From contig NC_080671.1 of the NCBI RefSeq assembly GCF_030247195.1, forward strand, positions 97,079,845-97,143,844: DNA of 64,000 nucleotides, given 5' to 3'. Under the pieces are notes generated by a model that was not told the DNA's origin, ran no database searches, and worked only from the letters and a program-made list of their open reading frames with translations. The translations under genes and the position numbers were made by a program. Below, piece by piece: positions 12,401-23,290 of the stretch. This DNA comes from Topomyia yanbarensis. Its lineage: Eukaryota > Arthropoda > Insecta > Diptera > Culicidae. Positions within the stretch are counted from its first letter, which is position 1; each line of letters begins with the position of its first letter.

Positions 12401-13189
12401 CCCATTCGACGACATATGCAAATCAGTCGAAAAAAGCTGATACAATCTAAAAGTGTTTTCTCGGCGAGCGGTCCTGCTCTTTTGATGTTTGAGATAGGGA
12501 AAACTACCACACCACATCAAAGTATCCCATTTTCAGACACAATCTGTTATCTTTATTGCAATGGTTATTGATAAGGGGTGCGTTTCGAAAAAAAATTGAA
12601 GTAGTTTGTGCTGCTGTTTTGATGTTCGTATGACACTGTGAGAAGGGGGTTTCACTTTCACATCAGAGCTTATCTGACTGGCAAGGCAGTTAGTGTTGAG
12701 TACGCACTCAACGCAATCGGTTTCTGTGAGATGGAAATTATGTCACCAGAAGCTGCCTCCGTTGGTTTTTCGCTTCTATCGGAGGAACTATCTTGATGGG
12801 TACAGTTCATAACCGTCATCGGTTGCTGCAAGTGGATTGTTTCCAGATAAGCCACTATGTTATTGAAGGAGCATTCTTTGCAGTCGACTTGGTCGCTGAG
12901 CGTGGGATTTTTTTTTCTCGGTCTCCCGTTGATGAAATTGTGACTCCCCGCTAAAAGCCTTGCCTTAATGGTTCTTTACATAAAATGATTAAGCCAACTG
13001 AGTAGTGACGAAAGTGGAAGATAGCAAGGTATTTAAAATGTATGGTCATCAATATTTAAGTACTTAGAACTCCTGAGGCAAAATTGATTTAATATTGATG
13101 CACTATAAAAGGACATCGTTCAGTTGAAAATTTCCTCTGCTTTCTAGTGAATCTGGAATTTAAATAAAATGTATATGTTTTGACTTAGG
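9405..13189. other. Long, mostly unique non-coding region
   Basis: About 3.8 kb in which I recognise no transposon domain and no matching repeat. GC content rises between about 10.4 and 12.4 kb. Several overlapping frames on both strands there (for example minus 11543-11920 and plus 12033-12571) lack recognisable domains, and I treat them as chance ORFs. Intergenic or intronic host DNA is the simplest reading. A G-rich run is at about 10961-10974. Confidence 0.4.
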
Positions 13190-13745
13190 CGCATTTTAAA
13201 ATTAACAAGTCAGTGATAGCAAAATTTCACTAATTAGTCTCAAATGAAAAGTACAACGGCTGCTATTGAATTTCATTTAATTCCGACTTCCGGTTCCGGA
13301 GTTACGGGTTGAAGAGTGTGGTCACGCATGAAATTCCCATATACATCGGAATCAGCATGTTATCTAAGAGATGCAAAACTTCATAAAATGTGTTCTAAAT
13401 TGTTTGGATTTATAATTTCAGCTCTCTGATGCCCAATCAAATCCACGTTGGCTACTTCGGATTACTTCGGTGGAACCGGAACTTCGGGAAAGTGGCTCGG
13501 TTCCTGACTTGAATTCACATTTGCTTCTTGGAAATGTCTGATTTGCTTTTTTCAAAATTAGTCTCAAATGAAAGCTACAGCATCCCTATTCCCTTCTATT
13601 AAATTGCATTTGAATCGGAGTTCTGGTTCCGGTGTTACCGGTTGAAGTATGCGGTCACATGCGAAATCCCCATACAAACCAAATAATCTTTATATATAAA
13701 TGATGCGAAACTAAATGAAATGAGTTTTAAATTACTTGAAATTGT
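13190..13745 (+). repeat. Two tandem units of a 300-bp-class repeat
   Basis: Two units (about 13230-13360 and 13550-13690) share AATTAGTCTCAAATGAAA, a TTCCGGTTCCGG-like block, GTTACNGGTTGAAG and GCGGTCAC, then AAATTCCCATA or AAATCCCCATA. A third unit resumes at 17140-17280. The second and third units are separated by the RTE insertion 13756-17003. The repeat is related to the 22610-23290 family. Confidence 0.7.
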
Positions 13746-13799
13746 TGGTCCTGATCATTATTATTATTTATTATTATTTCCTGATTATACATCATATTA

Positions 13800-14265
13800 T
13801 CATGATTTAGTCTGTTCCACAATATTCCGCCACGTCACTCGGTCAGTTGCTGCTTGTCGCCAACCTCTCAGGTGCCCGATACTCGCCAGGTTATGCTCCA
13901 CTTGGTCCAGCCACCGGGAACGCTGCGCTCCTCTCCGTCTTGTACCTGCCGGGTTGGAGGTGAAAACCAACTTGGTGGGGTTGTTGTCCGGCACCCTCAC
14001 AACATGCCCCGCCCACCGTACCCTTCCAGCTTGAGCTACTTTCCGGACACTTGGCTCACCCTAGAGTCGGGCAAGTTCGTGGTTCATCCTTCTCCTCCAC
14101 ACGCCATCCTCCTGCACACCACCGAAGATCGTTCTCAGCACCCTTCTTTCGAAGACTTCGAGTGCTTGCAGATCATTGTCCACGTTTCGTGCCCGTAGAA
14201 AACCACCGGTCTAATCAGTGTGCTGTACATGGCGCACTTCGTGCGGTTGTGAAGCTTCCTGGATC
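13800..14265 (-). pseudogene. RTE C-terminal domain (copy 1)
   Basis: In shifted frames the minus strand reads TLIRPVVFYGHETWT near 14200. From 14000 it reads MRVPDNNPTKLVF, RRRGAQRSRWLDQVE, LRGWRQAATDRVTW and a stop at 13800. This corresponds to the segment after RT in RTE elements (RWAGHVVR, then a basic W-rich region) found intact in frame in copy 2 (51626-52033). The function of this tail is not established. Confidence 0.75.
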
Positions 14266-15930
14266 TCAAAGTTTTGTTGAGTAAGCACGACTTCCAGAGA
14301 TAATACGCCTTCTGGTCTCCCGGCTGGTGTTATTGTCCGCAGTCACCAATGAGCCTAGATAGATGAACTCGTCTACCACCTCGAACTCTTTGCCGTCGAT
14401 CGCAATACTACTGCCCAAGCGTTCCCTATCGCGATCGGTTCCACCAGCCAGCATGTACTTCGTCTTAGACACATTTATTTTCAGTCCTACTCGTGCTACT
14501 TCGCGCTTCAGTCGGGTATACATATCTGCTACCGTCTCCTTGTTTCTACCGATTATGTCCACGTCGTCAGCGAAGCACACGAATTGTCCGGACCTCGTGA
14601 AAATCGTGTCCCGCATGTTGAACTCCGCTCTTCGCATTACACCTTCCAGCGCTATATTGAACAGCAGGCAGGACAACCCATCGCCTTGTCTTAGTCCCCT
14701 GCGTGTTTCAAACGGACCCGAGAGGCCGCCCGAAATTTTGACACAACATCTTACACCATCCATCGTAGCCTTAATCAGTCTTGTCAGCTTCCCAGGGAAG
14801 CCGTTCTCGTCCATCATTTTCCAAAGACCTACACGGTCCACCGTGTCATATGCGGCTTTAAAGTCGATGAACAGGTGATGTGTTGGGACCTGATAATCAC
14901 GGCATTTTTGGAGGATTCGCCGTATAGTAAAGATTTGGTCGTTTGTTGATCTGTCGTTGATGAAACCGGCCTGATAACTCCCGACAAATCCATTTACCAG
15001 CGGTGATAGGCGCCGGAACAGAATCTGGGATAGCACTTTGTAAGCGGCATTTGTCACTGTGATCGCTCAGTAGTTTTCACAGTCCAATTTGTCACCTTTC
15101 TTGTATATCAGGGTGATGACGCCTTCCTTCCACTCCTCCGGTAGCTGTTCTCTGTCCCAGATTCTTTCGATTATTCGGTGCATGCATTCCGTCAGTTTCT
15201 CCGGACGCAACTTGAAGAGTTCCGCTCCTAGACCATCCTTACAAGCTGCCTTGTGGTTCTTGAGCTGTTGAATAGCCTCGTTAACTTCATTCATAGTGGG
15301 CGCCGGTTCATCCCCGTCGGCTGCGACACTGACATAATCGTCCTCCTTGAACGCCCGATTGTCCGCCTGCGCACCATTCAGATGCTCATTGTAGTACTGA
15401 TTCCACCTTTCGACCACCTCACGTTCGTCCGTCAAGATGCCACCTTCCTTGTCTCTACGCATTTCGGCCCGCGGCACAAAACCGTTGCGAGAGTCATTCA
15501 GCTTCTTGAAGAACGCCCGCGTTTCCTGAGAGCGATACAGCAGCTCCATCTCCTCTTTATCAGACTCTTCTAGGCGGCGCTTTTTGTCCTGAAAAAGACG
15601 AGTCTGCTGTTTTCGCTTTCGTCGATATGACTCCACGTTCTGAGAAGTGGCTTGAAGCAACATCACTGCGCGTGCTGCATTCTTCTCTTGGCACTCGCCA
15701 TCGAACCAATCGTTCCGTCAACTCCTCTGTACGTATCCCAGGATGCTCTCCGCAGTACTGCGTATGGCTGCTTTAGTCCTGGTCCAGCAGTCCTCAAGAG
15801 GAGCATCGATGAGCTCCTCCTCCGGTGGTAGCGCTGCTACAAGATGCTGCGCGTACGTTGTCGCGACGTTGGTTTTCCTCAGTCGGTCCAAGTTATACCG
15901 CGGCGGGCGCCGGTATCTTACACTCTTCAC
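14266..15930 (-). pseudogene. RTE linker and reverse transcriptase (copy 1)
   Basis: After the endonuclease comes a linker (15930-15718, frame-shifted) with YAQHLVAALPPEEEL, then a basic segment rich in RRKRKQQ and DKKRRLEE (15666 on). RT begins around EEWKEGVITLIYKKGD. One TGA at 15064-15066 interrupts it after LDCENY, where copy 2 has arginine (CGA to TGA). It then runs through VLSQILFRRLSP, QAGFINDRSTNDQ, LFIDFKAAYDTVDR, GLRQGDGLSCLLFN and the catalytic box CFADDVD, then KTKYMLAGG and DEFIYLGSLVTADN. A frameshift near 14275-14282 breaks the frame. All core RT motifs are present. This domain copies element RNA at the nicked chromosome. Confidence 0.88.
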
Positions 15931-16582
15931 TACGGAGTTTTGGACGCAGTTTAACCATCACCAGATAGTGGTCCGAGTCGATGTTAGCGCCCCGATATGT
16001 CCTTACGTCGATAATGTCCGAGAAATGCCGTCCATCAATCAGAACATGATCAATTTTCGTCTCTGTTTGTTGCGGTGATCTCCAGGTGTATCGGTGCAGG
16101 AGGCGGTGCTGGAAGAAGGTGCTCCTTATGGCCATGTTCTTGGAGGTGGCGAAATCGATTTGTCTTAGGCCGTTTTCGTTCGGCTGCTGGTGGGTGCTGA
16201 ACCTTCCAATTACCGGTCTGTATTCCACCTCCTGGCCAACCTAAGCATTAAGGTCGCCGATGACGATCTTGACATCATGTCTTGGGCAGCCATCGTATTC
16301 ACGCTCCAGCTGCGCGTAGAAATCGTCCTTGTCGTCATCGCTACTTCCGAGGTGGGGACTATGCGCGTTAATTATGCTGGTGTTGAAGAACCGACCGTTG
16401 ATCCTCAACCTGCACATTCTGTCACTGACCGGCCACCATCCGATCACACGCTTTTGCATCTCCCCCACCACCATAAAAGCTGTTCCCAGCTCGTGTGTAT
16501 TGCCGCAGCTCTGGTAGATGGTGTGGTTCCCGCGAAAGACCCGCACCGTAGACCCCTTCCAACACACCTCCTGCAGCGCCAC
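15893..16582 (-). pseudogene. RTE endonuclease domain (copy 1)
   Basis: The frame reads VALQEVCWKG, then KRVIGWWPVSDRMC, INGRFFNTSIINAHSPH, DVKIVIGDLNA and, after one in-frame TAG at 16238-16240 (a glutamine codon in copy 2), EVEYRPVIGRF, KIDHVLIDGRHFSDI and ANIDSDHYLVMVKL. GDxN and SDH are the conserved AP-endonuclease motifs that nick the target. The expected N-terminus (the WKLGTWN stretch seen in copy 2) is missing: the sequence jumps from GNGQEIGNL or its frame-shifted equivalent near 16605 straight to VALQE, so an internal deletion removed the first part of the domain. Confidence 0.85.
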
Positions 16583-17013
16583 AAGTTTCCAATCTCTTGT
16601 CCGTTTCCGTTGCGTACGTCTGTGCCAATTTTGTCCATCCGAAATTTCTTGTTGAATTTCCTGAGCATGCTATTTTTATGGGCGGCTAGCTAGGCCTGCA
16701 CATACCTTACAGTAACGCTGAAGGATCACGGGAGGAGAGAGATTTGGGCTAAGCGCTTATTTAAAGGCGGCGCTGGCTCGCCTTGTCAGGGTTGCTTTAG
16801 GCCATGTGGTATTTAGGCCTAGAACGTGTAGAGCCCACTACCTCGTCCTACTACACCCGCAGTCAGTCCCCGCTACAGGTTCGGGTCGCGAATCACAACT
16901 AGTTGCTATCGCGACTAAGCATTATCCACCATCTATGACCCGCCCGGTTGCTTGCAGCTCAGCTTCCCACATAGCGTTCCTCCACCACCACGGGGCCCGG
17001 GTCTGGTCCTGAT

Positions 17014-17345
17014 TACTAATTGCAAATCAAAGCCTCTATGACCACATTGGGAACCATTGAGGATTCCGAAAGATCCGAAGAAATGGCCAAGTTCCGAAAT
17101 TAGAGTCACACCTTTGTCTCATATATTGCTGACTCGATTCTCACAATCTTAGTCTTAAATGAAGGGTATAGTATTCACATTGATTGCTACCGAACTTTAT
17201 TTGAACGAAGTATTGGTTCCGGAGTTGAGTAAAAGAATCCGACCATACGTGAATTTCCCATATATTTTTACCTTTCTCCTATAGAAAGGTTATGCAATCA
17301 CTCTGAAAATCTACTCACTAACAGAGGCCCGGAGAGCCGGATCTC
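17014..17345 (+). repeat. Continuation of the interrupted tandem repeat array
   Basis: Directly after the RTE target duplication the third unit (about 17140-17260) repeats TCTTAGTCTTAAATGAAGG, TTGGTTCCGGAGTTGAG and GAATTTCCCATATA. From 17268 it carries the CCTTTCT...AGAAAGG hairpin, GCAATCACTCTGAAAAT and a CCCGGAGAGCCGG block as in the 22610-23290 family. Removing 17004-17013 plus the RTE joins the two halves. Confidence 0.65.
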
Positions 17346-17639
17346 ATACCATTCGACTCACTCACGAGCTCAGCAAACGTATTTTTTTCTTTTCATTTTT
17401 TTTATTAGTAAGGTTTATAAAGCTAAAAACACTCCTTACTTTTTTACGCCCTTCTTCCCCATGGAACTACGTCAGTGTATTACTTCGTGGGAGAGGGATG
17501 CTTTCGTCGCACCTCTTTCTTCTGCTCTATCTCGGAGCCTCAATTGGTTCATAGAGTGGCGCGACCTTTGAGCTTTGATTTTACTCTAGACTCTTCTCTT
17601 GCCTCTTGTCTTCATATATTACGTCGCCGTTTAGCTCTC

Positions 17640-17930
17640 GTCCCCGTGAGCCGTGTAAGTGCTGATTCCTTGAGCCATTTGGCTCATATTCTAACCCTTT
17701 CCGACTACGTACGCGTTGCCTCAGCGTCTGCTTCTCTGCACAGCTTCTTGCAGCAGATGGTCTATCTCGCGTTTAAAAGCAGCCTTGGTCGCTCGGAATG
17801 TTACCTTGCACTCTTCTCTGACTGTCTCAAATCTTGCTCACTGAACGCGTTCTCTGGCTTTTATTTAGGCAGGCAGTCCGTCGGATGCTTAGCCTTTCGT
17901 TCCACCAGTACGCCGTTGACAGAATTGTTA
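17640..17930 (-). pseudogene. R1-clade retrotransposon ORF2 fragment
   Basis: Minus-strand pieces in alternating frames read YWWNERLSIRRTACLP, then FRATKAAFKREID, then KKLCREADAE and GNAYVV. The order matches the endonuclease-to-RT linker of R1-type elements (WWN..I..LR..CL, then ATKAALKREI, then LC.EAD..PWG.AY.VV). At least three frameshifts and several stops are present, and no RT catalytic box is seen. The opposite-strand 167-residue frame at 17475-17978 overlaps this relic and is almost certainly its shadow. Confidence 0.6.
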
Positions 17931-18119
17931 TCTCGACCTTTTATTTACAAAAATTCAGGAAGACTTCTGTGTATCTGAATCTTTAACTCCTTTGTGGAAA
18001 AATGAAGCCTTTCATACTGCTTTTGAATTTTCTCATCCATGAAAATAAAAAACCTGGCGATTATGACCTTGAGGAATTCTTTGAATGCCATTAAGCCAAC
18101 TAGGACAATATCAGACGGA

Positions 18120-18955
18120 AGCTAGGTAGTGTCGACTGGTAAAATATCCTCACGAATAAAGGGAGAAGAAAGACGACGCGGAAACTCGAAGCATCCTGTT
18201 TGCTATAATAGGCGAATTAAAAGTTTGGAAATAGGAAGGAAAAAGCCCATAAGCTATATAAGAAAAACCAAAATAATGAGCACTTGGAAAAATATTTCAA
18301 CATTCTTCCGATAACTGTATGTATACAACTTTCTCTGAACAAAACTGTGATCACAATTATTTCTTTCCGAATTTCAATTATTTTCTTCCAGAATTTCTTA
18401 TGGATACTAGTGTCAGTTATGTCATAGTGGAGAACATTTTCAATGCTCTAAAGAGCGGTTCTCAACCTGTTTCGTACCACGGACCCCCACGGATAAACAT
18501 TAGTTTTATATGCTATCATTATGCTATTTTCAGTTTGTTAGAAAACAAGACTTGAAATTTTCAATATGCACTCGGACTCCAGGTTGAGAACCACTGCTCT
18601 AAAGTATTTAGATGCATCAAAAGGTTGTGGCCCTGATGGAATCCCATAATTATTTATGAAAAACCTAGCAACCGAGCTAACTGCTCCATTGTTTCCGCTG
18701 TTTAAGATGTCTTTGCAATCTGGACAGTTGCCCAAAATATAGAAAAAATCTTTTTCAGTACCTGCTCCTATTACTAACCTCCAGCATGGCTTCTTCAAAG
18801 GTCGTTCGACGCCAACAAACTTACTAGAATTTATTAACTATTCACTGATTGCAATGGTCAATGGAAACTACGTGGAGGCACTTTATACAGACTTTAGTAA
18901 AGCATTTGATCGCTTTGACATCGCAATGTTGACTTTATAAATTGAAAAAGATCAA
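18120..18955 (+). pseudogene. Jockey-clade ORF2 fragment (linker and N-terminal RT)
   Basis: Shifted frames give RRIKSLEIGRKK and AHKLYKKNQNNEHLEKYF (about 18210-18305), the usual linker before RT. From 18345 they give QNCDHNYFFPNFNYF and VIVENIFNAL. After a MITE insertion the frame resumes with KYLDASKGCGPDGIP, FMKNLATELTAPLF, MSLQSGQLPKI, LQHGFFKGRSTPTNLLEF and VEALYTDFSKAFDR. The residues that normally separate the QSG.LPK.W and QHGF motifs are mostly missing, which indicates an internal deletion. It has several stops and lacks the YxDD box. It ends at about 18955, where an oppositely oriented Jockey endonuclease begins. Confidence 0.85.
18454..18596. mobile_element. 143-bp hAT-type MITE with perfect 8-bp duplication
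   Basis: The termini are AGCGGTTCTCAACCTG and its near-inverse CAGGTTGAGAACCACTG. The flanking octamer CTCTAAAG is identical on both sides (18446-18453 and 18597-18604). Removing the MITE and one octamer restores the Jockey frame from FNAL into KYLD. Next to each end lie GGACCCCCACGG and GGACTCC blocks shared with the 248-bp copy at 48103-48350. The left terminal C seems lost. It is non-coding and was mobilised in trans. Confidence 0.92.
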
Positions 18956-18959
18956 GATC

Positions 18960-19660
18960 AAGGTGGCGGTTATTCTCGTTGGCGATAGGATTTATTTGTA
19001 GTAACTTGGCTGAGCTGTATCTATCAAAACCCTCGATGCCCCTGAGTGAAGATCGGAGTGATTGGAATCCGGGTAAATAAATCCATTGCGGGATGATTTC
19101 CGCGAAATGCTGGGGAGATTGAAATCTCTTTGTACAATCATCTTACCAACCGATTTAGCGCCTTCGAGGATGGTAAAAACTGGGCTGCAGTGTGCGTCAA
19201 TATATTCCATATCACGGACTCGGTCAAGTGGGACGTACAACGCACACAAGTACAACTTACGGTCACCAAGCTCGATTATCGTCCAGTCTCTTCGATGCAA
19301 TCCCAGCAAGTCTTCTCAACACCTCATGCCTTCAAGCTGCGATTAACTGCTATTAATACACCACCTCCTGCAGATTTACGGCAATTTCTAAGGTTTCGGT
19401 CGCAACGAAAAACGTCATATCCAGTACCGAACACATGACTGGAAAGCGTGTCATCGTTTAACCACGTTTCGACGAAGACGATGATATCAAAACTGTTATC
19501 GGAGACTGCAAGGCGATATTCCTCAACGGCTGGTTTAATACCACCAACGTTTTGGTAGTATAGTAGCAGCTTGTTCCGTCGTTGACCAACATGGGAAATT
19601 GAAGAGTTTTCCTGATCAGTAACACATAACAGAAATATTTCAAAACTATATCTCGCATTG
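18960..19660 (-). pseudogene. Jockey-clade endonuclease, inverted relative to the RT fragment
   Basis: Reading the minus strand from about 19600: LLYYQNVGGIKPAVEE, SFDIIVFVETWLNDDT, FGTGYDVFRCDR and SAGGGVLIAVNRSL, then a stop and frameshift, then LGDRKLYLCALYVPLD, GKMIVQRDFNLPSI and YPDPN-like YPDSNHSDLHSGASR. ETWL, GGGVLI, the GDFN motif (here RDFN) and the YIYPD/SD region identify the AP endonuclease of Jockey-type elements. G to R in the GDFN motif would by itself disable it. The junction with the plus-strand RT piece is at about 18955-18965. Confidence 0.82.
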
Positions 19661-19699
19661 TTACTTGTTATAAATTTCTGCTATTTTAACTACTAACGA

Positions 19700-20770
19700 G
19701 ACCAAATTAATAACACAATATGTTACAAAAATTGTGTTCTGCTTTAATCTTGCTATTTCATTCTGATCGGGTTAAGGCGAGGAAGAGCTGACAGATGCTT
19801 TAAACTTGCCTGCTGTAGGTTTGTGGAAGACCCCTCGTCCCAACTCCGCCACAAGACCGGGACTGCTGTTGGTCGCTGTCTGGAAGGTATCGACCATAAG
19901 GGGAGGGGGGCTAAGGGCTTCCTCAGGACGGGTGGCAAGTGTGCGTCCCGGTGACCGAAGTGACGAGATTTCGTGGGATGTATGCAATGCAGCTGGTCTA
20001 GGTACCTCTCGTAAACAGCTGTGGGTTGCTGGCAGGAAAGACGGAATCTGGTGCTGATACGAAGTAACTAACAGGGAACATTTCAGCACTTAAACTATTC
20101 GAAATGGATATATACTTTCCGTGGCAGGAAGTTTGGAAGACCCTTTCTCCACTCCCGCACACAGGACCGGGACGACGGGTGAACGCTGGCTTCAGTAGTT
20201 TGACTATGACGGGGGGATTGAAGGCTTCTATAATACAAGCGGCGGTGCATCCCAGTACCCTAATAACGAAATCTATCCTACTTTGGTTGGTCGAAATTAA
20301 ATTCCCGAACGACTACTCCAGCTGGCCAAGTCGATGCTTTGAGTGCAGTGTCCTTTAGTTCGCTCGGACGCTCAACTCCGAACGAGATGAAATTGAGTTT
20401 CGCGAGATCGGTATCTTTTTTGACCAACTTAATTGCTTTGGCTGTGTCGCTAGTCCCAGGCATTCTTCGGTAATAGCAACAATCTCCTCCACTGTATGGC
20501 TCGGGTCGAGGCGGCTCAGAACTGATCCTGTTCATCAGCAACTGTTCTGATTTATCGTTGAATGACTCTAGTACCTCAGACAGCGGCGGAAGTAGCGCGA
20601 TTTTTGCATTATTCTCGCGGTTTCATTTTGGAGAGGGCTGGTCCCCCGGAAGTCGCTTGACAAACAGTTACAGAGCCAGAATTACGCGGAAAGTGAGTCT
20701 CAATGTGGCTCGAGAGATTTGAAATTACCGCATCGAATATTAAAAAAAGTAACTGGAGCGATCCATACAA
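19700..20770 (-). pseudogene. Probable ORF1 and inter-ORF region of the same Jockey-type element
   Basis: Upstream of the endonuclease on the minus strand lie frames rich in Pro/Ser (20089-19772) and a better frame (20541-20278) with TAKAIKLVKKDTDLAKLNF, RPSELKDTALKASTWPAG and VVVREF. ELKDxAL..STWP.G..VREF resembles the C-terminal end of ORF1 proteins of Jockey/CR1-like elements. That match is from memory of the pattern and is inference. Two segments, about 19820-19925 and 20125-20225, are diverged direct repeats of each other (GGAAGACCC, ACC(A)GGGAC). Stops are frequent. Confidence 0.5.
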
Positions 20771-20806
20771 ACAACTAATCGGCGAAGTACACTAAACCAA
20801 AAAAAT

Positions 20807-20923
20807 TAAAATTAAAAAGCAAAGAAAATGATATATTATACATTTCTTTTGTATGAATTTTTACCTGCGAAAATTGCGATCAAACGCACCCCCACGCGTT
20901 TGTACCCCAGTGTATCATTTTAA
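20807..20923 (-). mobile_element. Short TTAA-bounded element, relative of 32741-32883
   Basis: TTAA occurs at about 20807-20816 and at 20920-20923. The sequence between is, in reverse orientation, the same family as 32745-32879: GGTACAAA-type end, TTTTCGCAGGTAAAAAT, CAAAAGAAAT, ATCATTTTCTTTG. TTAA boundaries are the hallmark of piggyBac-type mobilisation. There is no coding capacity. Confidence 0.5.
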
Positions 20924-20929
20924 AGTAAA

Positions 20930-21290
20930 AAAATTAAGTTTTCTTAATTTTTTCCAGTTCATTCATTTTATTCAGTTTTTCGTGTTATTAATTTAACTCT
21001 GTTCAATCATTCTTTTTATTAATTTCATCCAATTTGTAAGTTTGAATCAATTTTATTCATTCTAGTAATTTTGTAACTTTTTCATAATGTTAAATTTTTT
21101 ACTCTTTAAACTGAATTAAGCTGATTTGTTTATTCTATTAATTTGATTTTTATTAATCATTCTGCTCATATTATGAGATTGATTACTTTTTGTCAATTTT
21201 TTCTCTTTAATAATTTTTGAGTTTTATTTGTTTAATTGATTTTCTATAATTTATTCAGTTTATCCGAGGTACAGAGCTCGAAATTGTGTT
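20930..21290. repeat. T-rich low-complexity tract
   Basis: Diverged short T-rich units such as TTCATTTTATTCAG, TTTATTAATTT and TGTTTATTCTATTAATTTG dominate. No coding frame is present. Confidence 0.55.
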
Positions 21291-22609
21291 CATACTAGAT
21301 AGGTGCTTACTTTGCATGAGTTCTGCAGACTAATGAATGATCAAACAGTGATATGTGTATGAAATGTCTCGTTTCACTATTAGGTGGATTAAATCGGTTT
21401 TTGCTTATATTTTCGAAATCCAGTTGGACACTATCATACCAAAAGATTTTTTGACCCTCTAGTGTTAATTTTTCTTCGAATCTACATTAGTTTTGTTACA
21501 TTTTTTTTCGTTTTTTTGCATTTCGTTAGGAGGCCCACAACCTGGGACAAAAATTTATTTGATTTTATTAACATCTTCTCGGAAAATTTAACATTTTTCG
21601 TTTCAAACTTCTTTCGGAGGAAAATTAGGCATTTGTTGCCCCTTTCGAACGTTATATAGAACTTAGTAAACAAATTATTAAAATGAATGTTATGGACACA
21701 AAACAAAATCCAGGTCACACACGGGAAAAAATCCGTTCATAAATTCATGAACTAAAGGTCACGATTACGTGAACTTATTGTTTTACGAAAACCGTGACCA
21801 AGTTCCTTAAATTATGATTAATAAACCTCGTATTCATGAAACTCTTAGTGTTTTCGAAAAACTTGTTCGCCCTGAATATATACATGACGTTACATTAGAA
21901 TGTTTAGTTGGGTTACTGTTGTTGTTCCCTGGACATGTTTCGTTTTTGTTGTGATTCTTGTCCATGATTTGGAAATACACAGCCGATAGTCAAACGTTGT
22001 TCATGATTTCAAAAGCTTATTCACGATACTTATGATTTCTCATCACGTTGCCGTGCTCTTTTATTCATGAGTTTTCTATCGGATTTTTCTGTCGAATAAG
22101 CGGGATTGAAGTTCATGATTTCAGGATCTTAGTCGCGATTTTCGCAATTTCTATTCACGTTATTGTGATATTTTACTCATGTGTAGAGTGATTCATGTTC
22201 ATGATTTCAGGATCTTAGCCACGATTTTAGATATTTTTGTCGCAAGTTTTTGGTGATTTCAGGATCTTAGTCACGATTTTTGTAGCTTCTGTTCATGTCA
22301 TCGTGATATTTTATTTTAGAGCTTACTTTCAAAGAGTAATGTAACTAATGTTCATGATATCAGCAGTTTTATCATGGTATTTTGTAAAGTCTCTTCGATT
22401 TATCGTGATTTATTCATTTTTGGTTACTATCGTTTTTAACTCGGAATAACGTAACAATATGAACTGGATCATAAAAATGTGCGATATCTTGTTCTGTGAA
22501 CTATATCACGCACACTATTTGGCGTTCTCAGCGCAGTTTACGTTTTTTGTCTGGACATCAAAATGAACCTTATCAACTGAATAACGTTATTCGAGGTCCT
22601 AATAGTTTT

Positions 22610-23290
22610 GCCTTTCTCATATAGAAAGGTTATGCAATCACTCTAAAAATCGTCAATCTAATCCGAGTGTCATATCCCATTCCACTCAGTTCGTCGAGAT
22701 CGAAAAATATGTGTGTGTATGTATGTGTGTGTATGTGTGTATGAGGAAAAAATGTTACCTCTGTTTCTCAGAGATGGCTGGACCGATTTGCACAAACTTA
22801 GTCTCAAAGGTACAACCTCCTTAACGGCTGCTATTGAATTTTTTATTGATTGGACTTCCGGTTCTGGAGTTACGGGTTGAAGAGTGCAACCATACAGCAA
22901 ATTCCCATATAAACTGAAATGAAAAATTCTCAAAGGGGAGTAAGGGAAAATTTAAAAATCAAATTTGTATATTGGATGCCAAATAACTTTAAAATGCATG
23001 AAACGTTGAGATTTGATGTAATCTTGAAAAAAATTTTTTGACGAAAATTGACTTTTGCCTTTTTCATATAGAAAGGTTATACAATCGCTCTAAAAATTGC
23101 CAACCTTATCTCGGAGGGAGCATGCAGTGAGGGGTTGCTACTTTAAATTTAAAACTAGTTTAAAACTTCTTAACAAGTTCAAAATTTTCGGCAGGGTTCG
23201 GACCCCCCGGATCTTCCTCCTTGATCCGCCGTGGGTTTCAAGCGATGTTTCAGTGTTGATACATAGTATCTCAAGATGGCTATCGATTCA
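22610..23290 (+). repeat. Abundant interspersed repeat (opposite copy of 6350-6990)
   Basis: Contains, in order, the CCTTTCTCATATAGAAAGG hairpin, CAATCACTCTAAAAATCG, a (TG)n-like tract at 22708-22742, CTGTTTCTCAGAGATGGC, GACTTCCGG, GGAGTTACGGGTTGAAG, ATTCCCATATAAACTG, a second CCTTT...AGAAAGG hairpin at 23060-23080, then GAGGGAGCATGCAGTGAGGG and CCCCCCGGATCTT. The doubled hairpin suggests two units joined head to tail. It is embedded in the 21720-25349 element. Confidence 0.75.

Larger units (their letters stand above)
13756..17003 (-). mobile_element. Full-length, inactive RTE-clade retrotransposon (copy 1)
   Basis: A 3.25-kb GC-richer block on the minus strand encodes an AP-type endonuclease, then a reverse transcriptase, then the C-terminal domain usual in RTE elements. 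The 10-bp sequence TGGTCCTGAT occurs at both edges (13746-13755 and 17004-17013) and is read as the target-site duplication. The 3' end on the minus strand runs into an AT trinucleotide tract (about 13757-13790), typical of RTE tails. The length fits the clade (about 3.2-3.4 kb). In-frame stops, frameshifts and an internal deletion make it dead. It interrupts a tandem repeat array whose next unit continues at 17014. Confidence 0.85.

Noticed and set aside
14363..14878. 171-codon plus-strand ORF
   Set aside because: It is the antisense shadow of the RTE reverse transcriptase, whose motifs (GLRQGDG, FADD) are on the minus strand.
16190..16693. 167-codon plus-strand ORF
   Set aside because: It is the antisense of the RTE endonuclease domain.
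17475..17978. 167-codon plus-strand ORF
   Set aside because: It lies over the minus-strand R1-like relic (YWWNER, FRATKAAFKREI). The opposite strand explains its composition, and the plus-strand protein resembles nothing.
18120..19660. Twin-priming inversion of one Jockey copy
   Set aside because: Twin priming inverts the 5' part ahead of a forward 3' part. Here the RT lies first and forward and the endonuclease follows inverted, the wrong order.
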